From assembly GCF_026586625.1 (NCBI RefSeq), contig NZ_JAODIW010000010.1, forward strand, positions 582,755 to 646,754: DNA of 64,000 nucleotides. Reading direction: 5' to 3'. Each line of letters starts with the position of its first letter. The first letter of the stretch is position 1. A model generated the notes under the pieces. The model was not told the origin of the DNA. It ran no database searches and saw only the letters and a program-made list of their open reading frames with translations. The position numbers and the translations under genes were made by a program. Below, piece after piece: positions 44,847 through 53,954 of this stretch. This stretch comes from Halobium salinum. GTDB lineage: Archaea > Halobacteriota > Halobacteria > Halobacteriales > Haloferacaceae.

Positions 44847-45208
44847 CGCCGCTCACCCCGCGTCCTACGGTCCCGTTCCGTTCGATATCGGTTCCTCCCC
44901 GTTCTCGGTCCCCGGTCGTCCGCTTCGGCCGCCATATCCAGACACTCCGGAGAACGAATCGATAAAACATGGGGCTTCGCGTCGGGCCCGCCCGGCACTC
45001 GCAGGCGTCCCTCACCGCGACGACCTGTCCGACGAGCGCAGTACCAACGCCGGGGACGGGTCGCCCGTCAGATAAATGCTAACACATAACACGGCGTCCG
45101 TGGTATCACTACCTGCGCACTACGGACGGCGTCGCGGGAGCGGACGGGCCGCCGAACGGTCGGGAAGCGACGCGGACGACCGACTGAGGGCGCGAGAGGG
45201 ACGATAGC
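44847..45208. other. Divergent spacer between the reductase and oxidase genes
   Basis: 362 bases with no supported gene. The only strong A/T island is gtcagataaatgctaacacataac (about 45066-45090), a likely promoter for the oxidase gene with a leader of about 100 bases. The reductase promoter should lie near 44870-44960, where aatcgataaaac (44958-44969) is a candidate but distant. Confidence 0.5.
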
Positions 45209-46597
45209 ATGTCACAGTCAACAGAGTCGTACGAAGCGGCAGTCGAGGGGATGCAGGCGACGTTCCGAGGGGAGTTGATATCATCCGACCACTCGTCGTT
45301 CGACGACGCGCGCACGATTTACAACGGGATGATCGACACGGAGCCACGACTCATCGCCCGCTGCGGCGACGTCGCCGACGTCGTCGCCGCAGTGAACTTC
45401 GGGCGCGAGACCGGACTGGACACCGCCGTGCGAAGCGGCGGTCACAACGGAGCAGGTCTCGCACTCGTGGAGGACGGACTGGTGGTCGACCTGTCGGAGA
45501 TGCGTGGCATCCGGGTCGACCCGAACGAGCGCACCGCACGGGTCGAAGCCGGCTGTACCTGGGGGGACGTCGACCACGCAACCCACGGGTTCGGGCTGGC
45601 GACGGTGAGCGGCGTCATCTCCACGACCGGCGTCGGCGGACTGACACTCGGCGGCGGACACGGCTATCTGACCCGAAAGTACGGGCTCACCATCGACAAC
45701 CTGCGTAGCGTGGACGTCGTGCTGGCCGACGGCCGACTGGTCCGCGCGAGCGAGGCGGAACATCCGGACCTGTTCTGGGCCGTTCGGGGCGGCGGTGGCA
45801 ACTTCGGCGTCGTCACCTCCTTCGAGTTCACGTTGCATCCGGTCGACAGCGTGGTCGCGGGGCCGCTGTTCTGGCCCATCGACCGACTCGACGAGACGAT
45901 GCGGTGGTACCGCGAGTGGCTCCCGGAGGCACCGAGAGACGTGTACGCGTTCTACCTCGTCGCCGAAGTCCCGGGGGACCCGTTCCCGCCGGAAATCCAC
46001 GGCGAGAAGGTCTGCGGACTGATGTGGTGTCACCTCGGGTCGCAGGAGGAGGCGGAGGCCGCCATGGGGCCGGCCCGCGAGGTCGCCGAACCCCTGTTCG
46101 AACACGTCGGGCCGATGCCGTACCCGGCGCTCCAGTCGATGTTCGACGACCTCTACCCCCCGGGCGACCAGTGGTACTGGAAGGGCGACTACGTCCGCGA
46201 GCTGTCCGACGAGGCCATAGACACCCACGAGCGGTTCGCCGAGGTCCCGACGCCGAAGTCGACGATGCATCTCTACCCCGTCGACGGCGCCGTCCACGAC
46301 GTGGATGCGGAGGAGACGGCGTGGGCCTACCGCGACGTGAGGTGGTCGATGGTCATCGCCGGCGTCGACCCCGACCCGACGAACCAGGAGGCCATCTCCG
46401 AGTGGGCTCGCGGCTACTGGGAGGCGCTCCACCCGCACACCGCCGGCGCCGCTTATGTCAACTTCATGATGGAGGAGGGCCCGGACCGGGTCCGGGCCAC
46501 CTACGCCGACAACTACGAGCGGCTCCAGCGGGTCAAGGCGGAGTACGACCCCGAGAACATCTTCCACGTGAACCAGAACGTCGAGCCGGCGGGCTGA
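45209..46597 (+). CDS. FAD-linked oxidase, berberine-bridge-enzyme type
   Basis: 462 residues. PCMH-type FAD domain: AVRSGGHN with His79, the residue to which flavin is linked in this family, EAGCTWGDVDHAT, STTGVGGLTLGGGHGYLTRKYGL, then C-terminal BBE motif AAYVNFMMEEGPDRVRATYADNYERLQRVKAEYDPENIFHVNQN shown by YVNFM, YADNYERL and YDPENIF. The second covalent Cys of bicovalent enzymes (Cys before VGxGG) is absent, so one-point attachment is expected. Likely a sugar or alcohol oxidase; substrate unknown. Confidence 0.87.
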   Translation: MSQSTESYEAAVEGMQATFRGELISSDHSSFDDARTIYNGMIDTEPRLIARCGDVADVVAAVNFGRETGLDTAVRSGGHNGAGLALVEDGLVVDLSEMRGIRVDPNERTARVEAGCTWGDVDHATHGFGLATVSGVISTTGVGGLTLGGGHGYLTRKYGLTIDNLRSVDVVLADGRLVRASEAEHPDLFWAVRGGGGNFGVVTSFEFTLHPVDSVVAGPLFWPIDRLDETMRWYREWLPEAPRDVYAFYLVAEVPGDPFPPEIHGEKVCGLMWCHLGSQEEAEAAMGPAREVAEPLFEHVGPMPYPALQSMFDDLYPPGDQWYWKGDYVRELSDEAIDTHERFAEVPTPKSTMHLYPVDGAVHDVDAEETAWAYRDVRWSMVIAGVDPDPTNQEAISEWARGYWEALHPHTAGAAYVNFMMEEGPDRVRATYADNYERLQRVKAEYDPENIFHVNQNVEPAG

Positions 46598-46619
46598 AGC
46601 CACGAACCCGCTTTTTGAC

Positions 46620-47309
46620 TCACTTCCGCCAGTAGAACTTCGGCCCGAGGGTGAGGTAGCACATCGCCAGCACGAGCAGGCCGAACGCGAACACCTCGCC
46701 GTAGAAGCCGGTGAGGAGGATGGCGAGGCCCTGGACGACGCCCATCACGGCCGCGTCCTGCGCGTGGAGGTCGGGGTAGCCGACCGTCGACACCATCATG
46801 GCGGCGAGCAGGCCGGTGACGGCGACGAGGAACATCGGACGGACGGGGCCGATGTACCCCGAGAGGACGCCCGCGGCGAGGATGGTCGCCGCGAGCGTCG
46901 TCTGGACGCCCTCGGTCGCGTCCGACTCCACGTCGTAGGCGGTGTAGAGGCCCAGTCGGGTGACGGCCATCGCGACGAACAGCGCCGGGAGGAGGACGCC
47001 GGCGGCGGCGGCGACGGGAGCGGCGTCGAACGTCCACATCTGTCGGGCGACGAGGGCGACCAGCAGGGCGGGGGCAACGCCGAAGGAGGCCACGTCCGCG
47101 AGCGAGTCGAGGTACTCGCCGGCGGCGGAGCCGCCGTACCGCCGCGCGAGGATGCCGTCGAGGGCGTCTGCCATCGCCGCGAGCAGGATGAGTCGGGCGG
47201 CGAGGCCCACGTCGACCGTCGCCGCGACCGCCGCGAGAAACCCCAGCGAGGCGTTGCCGACGGTGACGGCGTCGGCGACGCCCAGCCGGCCGACGAACCG
47301 CGGTTGCAT
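46620..47309 (-). CDS. pssA: CDP-alcohol phosphatidyltransferase (archaetidylserine synthase, PssA-like)
   Basis: 229 residues from ATG 47309 (an upstream ATG at 47348 is less likely). CDP-OH-P motif DG..AR.......G...D...D is complete with Asp51, Asp68 and Asp72, set among about 7 TM helices. Joins serine (or another alcohol) to CDP-archaeol. In Haloferax PssA is needed for archaeosortase-dependent lipid anchoring of surface proteins; no artA or pssD is in view here. Convergent with the oxidase gene. Confidence 0.85.
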   Translation of the reverse strand: MQPRFVGRLGVADAVTVGNASLGFLAAVAATVDVGLAARLILLAAMADALDGILARRYGGSAAGEYLDSLADVASFGVAPALLVALVARQMWTFDAAPVAAAAGVLLPALFVAMAVTRLGLYTAYDVESDATEGVQTTLAATILAAGVLSGYIGPVRPMFLVAVTGLLAAMMVSTVGYPDLHAQDAAVMGVVQGLAILLTGFYGEVFAFGLLVLAMCYLTLGPKFYWRK

Positions 47310-47683
47310 ACTCGCCGCGTCCCGTCCCCACGGTTTACGGTTTTCCATCGACGCGGACTGTATCGGTTCGGTGAGTGTGACACGAGAACACGGGGGTCGC
47401 GCGGAGTCGGTAGTCTACGGAAGCCCCCGGCGTCTCGGCTCGATGGACTCGCTGCGCCCTTCAGTCGCTCGTTTCACTCGCTCCTTCCAGTGCTTGCGTC
47501 GCCCGTCTTCGCCGAGACGCCGGCCCCTTCCGGAGTCCCGCCCGAGTGCGGTTGGTCAGTCGGTCGTCGTCCCCTCTCCCCGGAGTGACCTACGTCCGAA
47601 CCCGGTCGACGCGCCCATCACCTACCCACCCCTTCGACGGCCGAACCAAGCGACCTTTACCCGTCCCGTCCCGAGGTTCGGGC
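47310..47683. other. Spacer with a long stem-loop element and the halocyanin promoter
   Basis: 374 bases without a gene. It contains the 115-base inverted element listed at 47418-47532. The A/T box gcgacctttacccg (TTTA near 47656) is about 28 bases before ATG 47684 and is probably the halocyanin promoter. Confidence 0.6.
47418..47532. repeat. Long stem-loop element, copy A
   Basis: Outer pair CGGAAG (47418-47423) / CTTCCG (47527-47532), a CCC/CCC internal mismatch, then a perfect 13-base arm CCGGCGTCTCGGC (47427-47439) / GCCGAGACGCCGG (47511-47523). The 71-base loop carries CTCGCTGCGC (47448-47457) and GTGCTTGCGTCGCC (47490-47503), both shared with the element at 54429-54542. Confidence 0.75.
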
Positions 47684-48100
47684 ATGAACCGTCGCGGCTT
47701 CCTCGCTGCCGCCGGAAGCGCCGTCACCGTCTCGCTCGCCGGCTGTGCCGGCGTCGGAGGCGAACAGCCCGGCGACGTACAGATGCGTGCCGTCTCCTTC
47801 GACCCCGCCGAGTACACCGTCTCCGTCGGCGACGAGGTCGTCTGGCACAACCCGAGCACGCGGTCGCACACCGTCACCGCCTACGAGGCCTCCATCCCCG
47901 ACGAGGCCGAGTACTTCGCGAGCGGCGGCTACGAGTCGGAGGCGGCCGCCCGCGAGGGGTGGACCGGCGGCAACTTCGGCGGCGCCATCACGAGCGGCGA
48001 AACCTACAGCCACACCTTCGAGGTCCCCGGCACCTACGAGTACGTCTGCATCCCCCACGAACAGGGCGGGATGCTCGGAACCGTCGTCGTCGAGGAGTAG
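47684..48100 (+). CDS. Halocyanin-like blue copper lipoprotein
   Basis: 138 residues. Tat motif NRRGFLAAAG followed by lipobox LAGC (Cys21): exported folded and lipid-anchored. Cupredoxin domain with ligands His62 (SHTVTAYE), Cys122 and His125 (YVCIPHEQGGM) and Met130, all four present. It shuttles electrons at the membrane surface, as halocyanin does in Natronomonas. Its promoter box is just upstream. No terminal oxidase gene is nearby. Confidence 0.92.
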   Translation: MNRRGFLAAAGSAVTVSLAGCAGVGGEQPGDVQMRAVSFDPAEYTVSVGDEVVWHNPSTRSHTVTAYEASIPDEAEYFASGGYESEAAAREGWTGGNFGGAITSGETYSHTFEVPGTYEYVCIPHEQGGMLGTVVVEE

Positions 48101-48124
48101 CGCCGCGGGCCGAGTTTCTGACCC

Positions 48125-49768
48125 TCAGCCGCCGTCGGGGTAGTAGCCGTCGAACCGGGTCGCGGCGTAGCGGAATCCGAGTCCCCCGCCGACCAGCGCG
48201 AGCGCCATCGTGGCCCCGACGCCGACGACGGCGACCACCGCGGCGTCGACGCCGAGCAGCGACTCCAGCACCTCCCCGACGACCGGCGTGCCGCCGACGA
48301 GTGCCGGCACCGAGAGGAGAACGAGCGCGAGCGAGAAGGCGGCGAACCCGAGCAGGCTCGGGACGACGGCTCTCCGACTTCGAGTGATACGCGAGGCCTC
48401 GAACTGCGGGAGCGCCGTCCCGACCGCGGCGCCGATTCCGGCCGCGGCGACCGGGAGCACGAGTGCGTTGACGACGACGGCCAGCGTCGCGACCGGCGCG
48501 AACGACGCCGCGACTGCGGCCGCGGCCGTCACCGCGGCGGTGAGCGGGACGCCGACGGCGGCGCCGGCCAGACAGCGACCGAGGACGAACGCCCGGCCGG
48601 AGACGCCGGAGGTGAGCGTCACCGGGAGCACGGCCCCCTCGTCGCCGATGGGGTTGAGCGTGAACGCCGCGGCGGTCGCCCACGCGCCGTACAGCGGGAG
48701 CGCCGCCGGGAGCCACCCCGGGACGACGCCGGTCCGAATCGCCGTCGACAGCGGGCCGCCGACGACGAACAGCGGGTAGACGACGTAGAGGAGGCTGATG
48801 GGGGCGCGCCGGGCGCGGAGCCAACTCCGGCGGGCGACGGTCACCGACGCCGGGGGAATCGGTCCGGCCGCTCCCGTGCTCCCGACGCCGAGCCGGTCGG
48901 CGAACCCGCCGGCCATCCCCGACGGTTCGGTTCGTGACTCCGTCGGCGTCACCCGCGGCTCGAACCAGAGCCGCTCGGCGACGCCGACCGACGCGACGTA
49001 GCCGGCGACGGCGACGGCGGGGAGGACGACGGCGCCGGCGGCCGCTCCCACGGCGTTCGCCGCCGCGAGCGTCCCCAGCGTCGCCAGCGAGCCGAACCAC
49101 GCGACCGGCGGTCGGTCGGCGAGCACGACGAGGTCGGCGAGCCACGGGAGGTCGACGCCGCCGGTGACGACGGCGAAGTAGCCCAGAAAGAGGGCGACGC
49201 CGATGACCGTCTTGTAGCGGGCGAGGAGTTTCGAGCGGGCGATGGCGAGGCGGACGAGCAGACCCAGCGCGAAGCCGGTCGACGCGCCGGCCAGCGCCCC
49301 GCCCGCGAGCGCGAGGGAGGCGAAGAGGACGGCCGGGAGCGACCCCGCCCCGACAGCGAACGCCGCCGAGACGACGACGGCGACGGCGACCACCGGTCCC
49401 GTCACGACGAGCGTCTCCACCGCGGCCAGCCCGAGCACCACGTCCCGGACCGGCGCGGCGAGGAGGACCGCCTCCGGGGCGTCGGGGTCGCCGGCCTGGA
49501 CGGTCCGGAGCGCGACGAAGACCGTCACGAAGCCGGCGAGGAGGACGACGGCCGCCCCGGCGGCCCGAAGCGTCGTCGCCGGCGAACCGAACGTCCCACT
49601 CCCGAGGAAGTACGCGGCGACGGCCATCCCGCCGACCGGCAGGAGGAGCAGGACGCCGCTCAGCGCCAGGAGGGCGAGTCGCCAGCCGGCGTCCCGGAGC
49701 CCTCGCAGACGCCGGCGGCTCTCGGTGCGGACGACGAGGCCGGCTCGCCGGGCAGACGGCGGGTTCAC
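48125..49768 (-). CDS. ABC transporter permease, large haloarchaeal type
   Basis: 547 residues with about 12 TM helices. A soluble break of about 60 residues (TESRTEPSGMAGGFADRLGVG) divides two 6-TM halves. Its ATG overlaps the stop of the ABC ATPase gene upstream (ATGA at 49765-49768), making a two-gene exporter. The arrangement resembles Natronomonas/Haloferax ABC-2-like permeases of unknown cargo. Convergent with halocyanin. Confidence 0.85.
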   Translation of the reverse strand: MNPPSARRAGLVVRTESRRRLRGLRDAGWRLALLALSGVLLLLPVGGMAVAAYFLGSGTFGSPATTLRAAGAAVVLLAGFVTVFVALRTVQAGDPDAPEAVLLAAPVRDVVLGLAAVETLVVTGPVVAVAVVVSAAFAVGAGSLPAVLFASLALAGGALAGASTGFALGLLVRLAIARSKLLARYKTVIGVALFLGYFAVVTGGVDLPWLADLVVLADRPPVAWFGSLATLGTLAAANAVGAAAGAVVLPAVAVAGYVASVGVAERLWFEPRVTPTESRTEPSGMAGGFADRLGVGSTGAAGPIPPASVTVARRSWLRARRAPISLLYVVYPLFVVGGPLSTAIRTGVVPGWLPAALPLYGAWATAAAFTLNPIGDEGAVLPVTLTSGVSGRAFVLGRCLAGAAVGVPLTAAVTAAAAVAASFAPVATLAVVVNALVLPVAAAGIGAAVGTALPQFEASRITRSRRAVVPSLLGFAAFSLALVLLSVPALVGGTPVVGEVLESLLGVDAAVVAVVGVGATMALALVGGGLGFRYAATRFDGYYPDGG

Positions 49769-50643
49769 GAGTCGGCCTCGGGACCGGAGTCGACCTCGGA
49801 ACCGGAGTCACCCTCGGGGCCGGAATCAGCCTCTGGACCGGAGTCGACCCCGGAGGTAGGGTCGGAGCCGACGCCGACATCGGTGGCGTCGACGTCACCA
49901 CTACCGGCGGCGTCGTCCCCGCCGGTGACCGCGAGAAACGCGTCTTCGAGCGTCCCGCCGCCGGACGCCCGCTGTGTCAGCTCCTCGGGGGCGCCCTCGG
50001 CGACGAGCGACCCGTCGAAGAGCACGCCGACGGTGTCGGCCAGTTCGTCGACGACCGGGAGGATGTGCGTCGAGAGGAACACCGTCACGTCGTCCTCGGC
50101 GAGGTCGTCGAGGGTCTCCCGGACCGTGCGGGCGGCCCGCGGGTCGAGCCCGCTCGTCGGCTCGTCGAGGAAGACGACCTCGGGGTCGTGGACGAGCGCC
50201 TGTACCAGCCCCGCCTTCTGTTTCATGCCCTTCGAGTACGTGCCGATGCGTTTGTCCGCGTCCGCGGCGAGGCCGAACCGGTCGAAGAGCCGGTCGGCCC
50301 GGTCGCCGGCGCGCTCGGGGTCGAGGTCGCGCAGGCCGGCGACGTACTCGACCTGCTCCCTCGCCGTCAGCTCCTCGAACAGCGGCGGCTCCTCGGGGAG
50401 GTAGCCGATGTTCGGCGTGACGGCGTCGCGGTCGGTCACGTCGGCGCCGGCGACGTACGCCTCGCCGCCGGAGGGTCGCAGGAGGGTGGTGAGCATCCGA
50501 ATCGTCGTCGTCTTGCCGGCGCCGTTGGGGCCGAGGAAGCCGTAGACGGCGCCGCGGTCGACGTGGAGGTCGAGACCCGAGACGGCGACCTCGTCGCCGT
50601 AGCGACGCGTGAGGCCGTCCGTCCGAATCGCGGGGGTGACCAT
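49765..50643 (-). CDS. ABC transporter ATP-binding protein with acidic repeat tail
   Basis: 292 residues from ATG 50643. Walker A GPNGAGKTTT, Q-loop YLPEEPPLFEELT, signature TYSKGMKQKAG (LSGGQ variant), Walker B VVFLDEPTSGLDP and H-switch STH. This is a DrrA/NatA-type export subunit paired with the permease that follows. The last about 50 residues are a tail of repeated DSGPE/ADSGPEGDSGSE units coded by repeat DNA at 49769-49850. Confidence 0.92.
   Translation of the reverse strand: MVTPAIRTDGLTRRYGDEVAVSGLDLHVDRGAVYGFLGPNGAGKTTTIRMLTTLLRPSGGEAYVAGADVTDRDAVTPNIGYLPEEPPLFEELTAREQVEYVAGLRDLDPERAGDRADRLFDRFGLAADADKRIGTYSKGMKQKAGLVQALVHDPEVVFLDEPTSGLDPRAARTVRETLDDLAEDDVTVFLSTHILPVVDELADTVGVLFDGSLVAEGAPEELTQRASGGGTLEDAFLAVTGGDDAAGSGDVDATDVGVGSDPTSGVDSGPEADSGPEGDSGSEVDSGPEADS
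49769..49850. repeat. 18-base tandem repeat in the ABC ATPase tail
   Basis: Degenerate units of about 18 bases on the plus strand, tcgggaccggagtcgacc type, about five copies, coding for SGPEAD/SGPEGD/SGSEVD units. In-frame unit length means copy changes only lengthen or shorten the acidic tail. Confidence 0.7.
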
Positions 50644-50756
50644 AGGGGATGCTGTGACCGCCTGACGCAAAGGAGTTCTGTATGCGGGGTTTCGGGACCG
50701 GTGACGGACCCGGCCCCGCGCCAACGCTTTTGTGCTCTCACTCGCTCGCGTCGACC

Positions 50757-51095
50757 ATGGAGCGAGTCGAGTTCGTCGTCCGCGGGAAGGGTGTCGAGAC
50801 CGTCCCGGAAGCCATCAGCGGCGTTCCTCAGGACAAGCGGGTCGACTACGACGGCGACGGGTTCCGCGTCGTTACGACCGAACAGTACTACCTCAGGACG
50901 AACTCGAACCTGCAAGCCACGACGATTATCGAACTGCTCGACGAGACCACGTGCAGGGTCGCAATCATCTCCGGCGGCGGCGGGTCGGGACTGCTCGGGA
51001 GCACCATGGGGTCCGAATCGAGCGAGGCGAACAAGCTCGCCCGGAAGATCGAGGAGTACTGTGCGGAACGCGGTCTCGACGTGGAGCGGGCGTAG
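50757..51095 (+). CDS. 112-residue hypothetical protein
   Basis: ATG 50757. MERVEFVVRGKGVETVPEAISGVPQDKRVDYDGDGFRV then VVTTEQYYLRTNSNLQATTIIELLDE and a Gly-rich loop SGGGGSGLLGSTMGSESSEANKL before a C-terminal helix. One alpha/beta domain, no TM. Not recognised. Divergent from the ABC operon and convergent with the S3ae operon. Confidence 0.72.
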   Translation: MERVEFVVRGKGVETVPEAISGVPQDKRVDYDGDGFRVVTTEQYYLRTNSNLQATTIIELLDETTCRVAIISGGGGSGLLGSTMGSESSEANKLARKIEEYCAERGLDVERA

Positions 51096-51193
51096 CCGCA
51101 CCCGGGACGACGCGGCCGGCCGGCGACCCGAGCGCCGTCGCTCGACGGCGTGAAAGATGAAGAACTGAAGTCGGCCGGCGACGGAGACCCGGC

Positions 51194-51844
51194 TTACGCC
51201 GCGTCTTCGTCGACCGCGACGTCCTCCTCGTCGACGTCGACGGCGGCCTCCTCCTCGGCGGCGACCTCCTCGGGTCGCGCCTCGAGGGCGAGTTTCATGA
51301 CCTCGACCCGGCGGAGCGGGTAGATGGTCTTCGCGTCGCCGTAGATGGCCGAAGAGAGCCGGCCCTCGACGATGCTGTCGACGAGCTGCTCGAAGGTGTT
51401 GTCCTTCGCGGCGGCCTCCACCTTGTCGATCATGATGCGGCGGATGGCCTGCTCCTGGCTGCGGTCTGCCTTCTTCGTCGTGATGGCGACCGGCTGGAGC
51501 TTCACGCGGTAGTCGTCCGTCGTCAGCACCGTGCGGTTGACGGCGATTTTCGAGGCGCCGCGGCGGACGAGCGAGCGCAGGTAGTCCCGCGTCAGCTCGT
51601 GCTTGACGAACTCGGTGTAGGCCGCGTCGGAGCCGACGTCGGTGACCTTGAACGTCAGCTTCGTGTTGTTCGCGCTCTGGTCCCCGGTGAGTTCACCGAG
51701 GGTGGTCTCGATGGTCCGGCCCATCACCTTCTCGGGCTCGTCGGCCATCGTCTCGCCCAGCTCTTTGCGGTCGAACTGCTCGGGGGCCACGAGGGTGTAC
51801 CATCGCTTGCCCCGCTTCTGTCGTGATACGGATCGTTCGCTCAT
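51194..51844 (-). CDS. rps3ae: 30S ribosomal protein eS1 (S3ae)
   Basis: 216 residues. WYTLVAPEQFDRKELGETM, RTIETTLGELTGDQSANNTKLTFKV, RDYLRSLVRRGASKIAVN and KVEAAAKDNTFEQLVDSIVEGRLSSAIYGDAKTIYPLRRVEV identify eS1. Highly acidic tail of about 25 residues, as expected in haloarchaeal ribosomal proteins. Last of the rps15-recJ-pcc1-rps3ae run; its ATG overlaps the stop of pcc1. Confidence 0.95.
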   Translation of the reverse strand: MSERSVSRQKRGKRWYTLVAPEQFDRKELGETMADEPEKVMGRTIETTLGELTGDQSANNTKLTFKVTDVGSDAAYTEFVKHELTRDYLRSLVRRGASKIAVNRTVLTTDDYRVKLQPVAITTKKADRSQEQAIRRIMIDKVEAAAKDNTFEQLVDSIVEGRLSSAIYGDAKTIYPLRRVEVMKLALEARPEEVAAEEEAAVDVDEEDVAVDEDAA

Positions 51845-52251
51845 TGTGGTGTCGTGTCTGATTCGGTGTCTGCGTTCTGTGTGCTGTTCGCGTTCTCGTC
51901 GTCCTCGGAGTTCTCGGTGGCGTGGTCGGTGTCGTCCGCGTCCGCGTTCGTATCCATGCTCTCGACCGCCTCGCGTCGGCTTCGGGCGTCGGCGACGACC
52001 GTCTGGGCGACCGTCAGGTTCACCACGTAGTCGTCGACGGACGACCCGAGGCCGCCGGTCGTCCCGCGCTCGACCGTCGTGACGACGCGGTCGCCGTCGA
52101 CCGTGGTCGCCATCGAGTCGGTGTTGTCCGGGGTGAGCGCGGCCGCGACGAGTCCGGCGTCGGCGTGGCGCGTCTCGATACGCGCCCGTCGTGAGCCGTC
52201 CTCCGCGCGGGTCGTCCGCGAGCGCCCCGCCTCCGAGTCGGCACCCGTCAT
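51841..52251 (-). CDS. pcc1: KEOPS complex subunit Pcc1
   Basis: 136 residues from ATG 52251. ARIETRHADAGLVAAALTPDNTDSMATTVDGDRVVTTVERGTTGGLGSSVDDYVVNLTVA is the Pcc1 fold (about residues 22-84); the last 45 residues are acidic low complexity (Asn/Asp/Glu/Thr). KEOPS makes N6-threonylcarbamoyl adenosine in tRNA; Pcc1 is the dimer hub that binds Kae1. Overlaps both the gene before (52248-52251) and after (51841-51844). Confidence 0.9.
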   Translation of the reverse strand: MTGADSEAGRSRTTRAEDGSRRARIETRHADAGLVAAALTPDNTDSMATTVDGDRVVTTVERGTTGGLGSSVDDYVVNLTVAQTVVADARSRREAVESMDTNADADDTDHATENSEDDENANSTQNADTESDTTPQ

Positions 52252-53483
52252 CCGAGCGCCTCCCGGAGGGCCGCGATGAACTCGGTCGTGTCGCCGCCGA
52301 AGCGCGCGGCGCCGCGCCTCGCGGTGCCGTACCCCTCGCCGTCGAAGACGTCGGCGACCGACGAGAGCGCCTCGCCGACGTTCCGGGGGTCGACGCTCGC
52401 GACGGCGGCGTGTGCGGCGGTCGTCCCGCTCCCCTCGCTGACGACGAGCGCGACCGACTCCGGCGAGCGGAAGTCCCGCAGGAGTCGGGCCGCCGTCTCG
52501 AGGGCGGACCGGGCGACGGGCGTCGCCGACGTGTCGCCGGCGTCGGCGTCGAGGTCCGACTCGACGCGCGCGACGAACAGACCGTCGTACCGGCCGGTCG
52601 TCGCGTCCGCGAGGGCGCCGTGGGCGACTCGTGCGTGGTCGCGCCACGTCTCGAGCGCCGGCGTCCGGGCGTCGTGGCCCAGCGCCAGCGCGACGCCGGT
52701 TCCGGGACGCTCCCGGGCGACCGCGTCGAGCACGTCGGCGTAGCCGCCGACGGTCTCGAACGGCCCCTCGGGGGTCGCGTAGGGGTGGAGTGCGCGCTCG
52801 ACGGACGCGGCCGCTCGCGGGGTCGCGAACGCCGCCGTCGCGGCTTCGAGAGCGACGGCGGAGGCGACCCGTCGGCCCGCCTCGTCGTCGAGTTCGGCGG
52901 GCAGACCGAGTTCGGCCAGCGTCGCACCGGCCGCGTCGGGCGTCCCCGAGAAGGGGGCCGACAGCAGCGTCGAGTGCGCGAGGCCGTCCGCGAGGTCCGC
53001 GGTCGGCACCGCGACGCCCGGTCGGCGTGCGACCAGGTCGCGACTTTCGGCGGCGTCGAGCACGTCCGGATGCTCGCCCGGCGGGTCGCCGTGGGCGACG
53101 ACGCCGGCGAGTGCGATCACCGGGTCCGCGACGGTGTCGTTCTCGCCCGCTGCGGCGACGTCGACCGGGTCGCCGACCAGTTCGCGGGCGACCGCGAAGG
53201 CGGTCGCGCTCGCCGGTCGGCTCGCGAGTTCCAGGTCGGCGCCGGCGGCGGCGGTGCCGACGGTCACGGCGAGTCCGTCGTCGGTCGAGTCGACGACCGG
53301 GTCGGGAGCCGTGCGGGCCTGGAAGGGGACGCCGGTGGCACGGAGCGCCCGCGCGAGGACGCCAGCCGCCGCTAACGCGTCGCCGTCGGCGCGAGCCGCG
53401 AGGCGCACGAACGGTGCGTCGCGGAGCGCGCTGGCGAGCGCGGGGGCGTCTGCGTCCTCGGTCGGTGCGGGCGCGGTCGACAT
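52248..53483 (-). CDS. RecJ-like DHH-family protein with degraded catalytic motif
   Basis: 411 residues. VRLAARADGDALAAAGVLARAL aligns with the first DHH-family motif (H.DADG..A..I) but the His/Asp cluster is lost. Body ALAGVVAHGDPPG and a C-terminal DHHA1-like GYGTARRGAARFGGDTTEF remain. Archaeal genomes keep this gene between rps15 and rps3ae/pcc1. Archaeal RecJ relatives (GAN) join the CMG helicase; a catalytically weak paralogue would be structural. Alanine rich. Confidence 0.78.
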   Translation of the reverse strand: MSTAPAPTEDADAPALASALRDAPFVRLAARADGDALAAAGVLARALRATGVPFQARTAPDPVVDSTDDGLAVTVGTAAAGADLELASRPASATAFAVARELVGDPVDVAAAGENDTVADPVIALAGVVAHGDPPGEHPDVLDAAESRDLVARRPGVAVPTADLADGLAHSTLLSAPFSGTPDAAGATLAELGLPAELDDEAGRRVASAVALEAATAAFATPRAAASVERALHPYATPEGPFETVGGYADVLDAVARERPGTGVALALGHDARTPALETWRDHARVAHGALADATTGRYDGLFVARVESDLDADAGDTSATPVARSALETAARLLRDFRSPESVALVVSEGSGTTAAHAAVASVDPRNVGEALSSVADVFDGEGYGTARRGAARFGGDTTEFIAALREALG

Positions 53484-53486
53484 CGA

Positions 53487-53954
53487 TTAGCCTTCGAGGA
53501 GTTCCTGGGCGACGTTGTAGTTGTAGGTGAAGTCGGCGTCGAGTTCGTCGCCGCGGTAGTAGGCGACGAGGCGTCGAATCTTCGACTCCGTGTTCTGGAG
53601 CGCCCGCTTGTTCTGGTGGTCCTGCGGGTTCTCGTTCATGTGCTCGCGGAGGCGCACCGCGCGCTCCATGAGGTTCCGGAGGTCCTCGGGAAGGTCACCG
53701 GAGGCGTCGTTCTCCTCCAGAATCTCGGTGACCTTCTTTCCGGTCGCGAGCTTGACGTTGGGGACCGGCGTCCCCTTCACGCCCTCGTCACGCAGTTTCA
53801 TGCCGATCTGGCTCGGGTCGTGACCCTGTTCTGCCAGCTCGACGACGCGGGATTCGATCTCGTCTTCGTCGACGTCGCTCCACTCGGGGGGTTCGTCTGC
53901 CACCGGCTTGTCCGAAGCGGACGAGCCACGGCGGCGGGTGTGCATTCGTGCCAT
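53487..53954 (-). CDS. rps15: 30S ribosomal protein uS15
   Basis: 155 residues from ATG 53954. Archaeal-type N-terminus MARMHTRRRGSSASDKP, QIGMKLRDEGVKGTPVPNVKLATGKKV, then the conserved LMERAVRLREHMNENPQDHQNKRALQNTESKIRRLVAYYR. Binds the central domain of 16S rRNA. First gene of the translation/KEOPS operon; RecJ-like follows after 3 bases. Confidence 0.95.
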   Translation of the reverse strand: MARMHTRRRGSSASDKPVADEPPEWSDVDEDEIESRVVELAEQGHDPSQIGMKLRDEGVKGTPVPNVKLATGKKVTEILEENDASGDLPEDLRNLMERAVRLREHMNENPQDHQNKRALQNTESKIRRLVAYYRGDELDADFTYNYNVAQELLEG

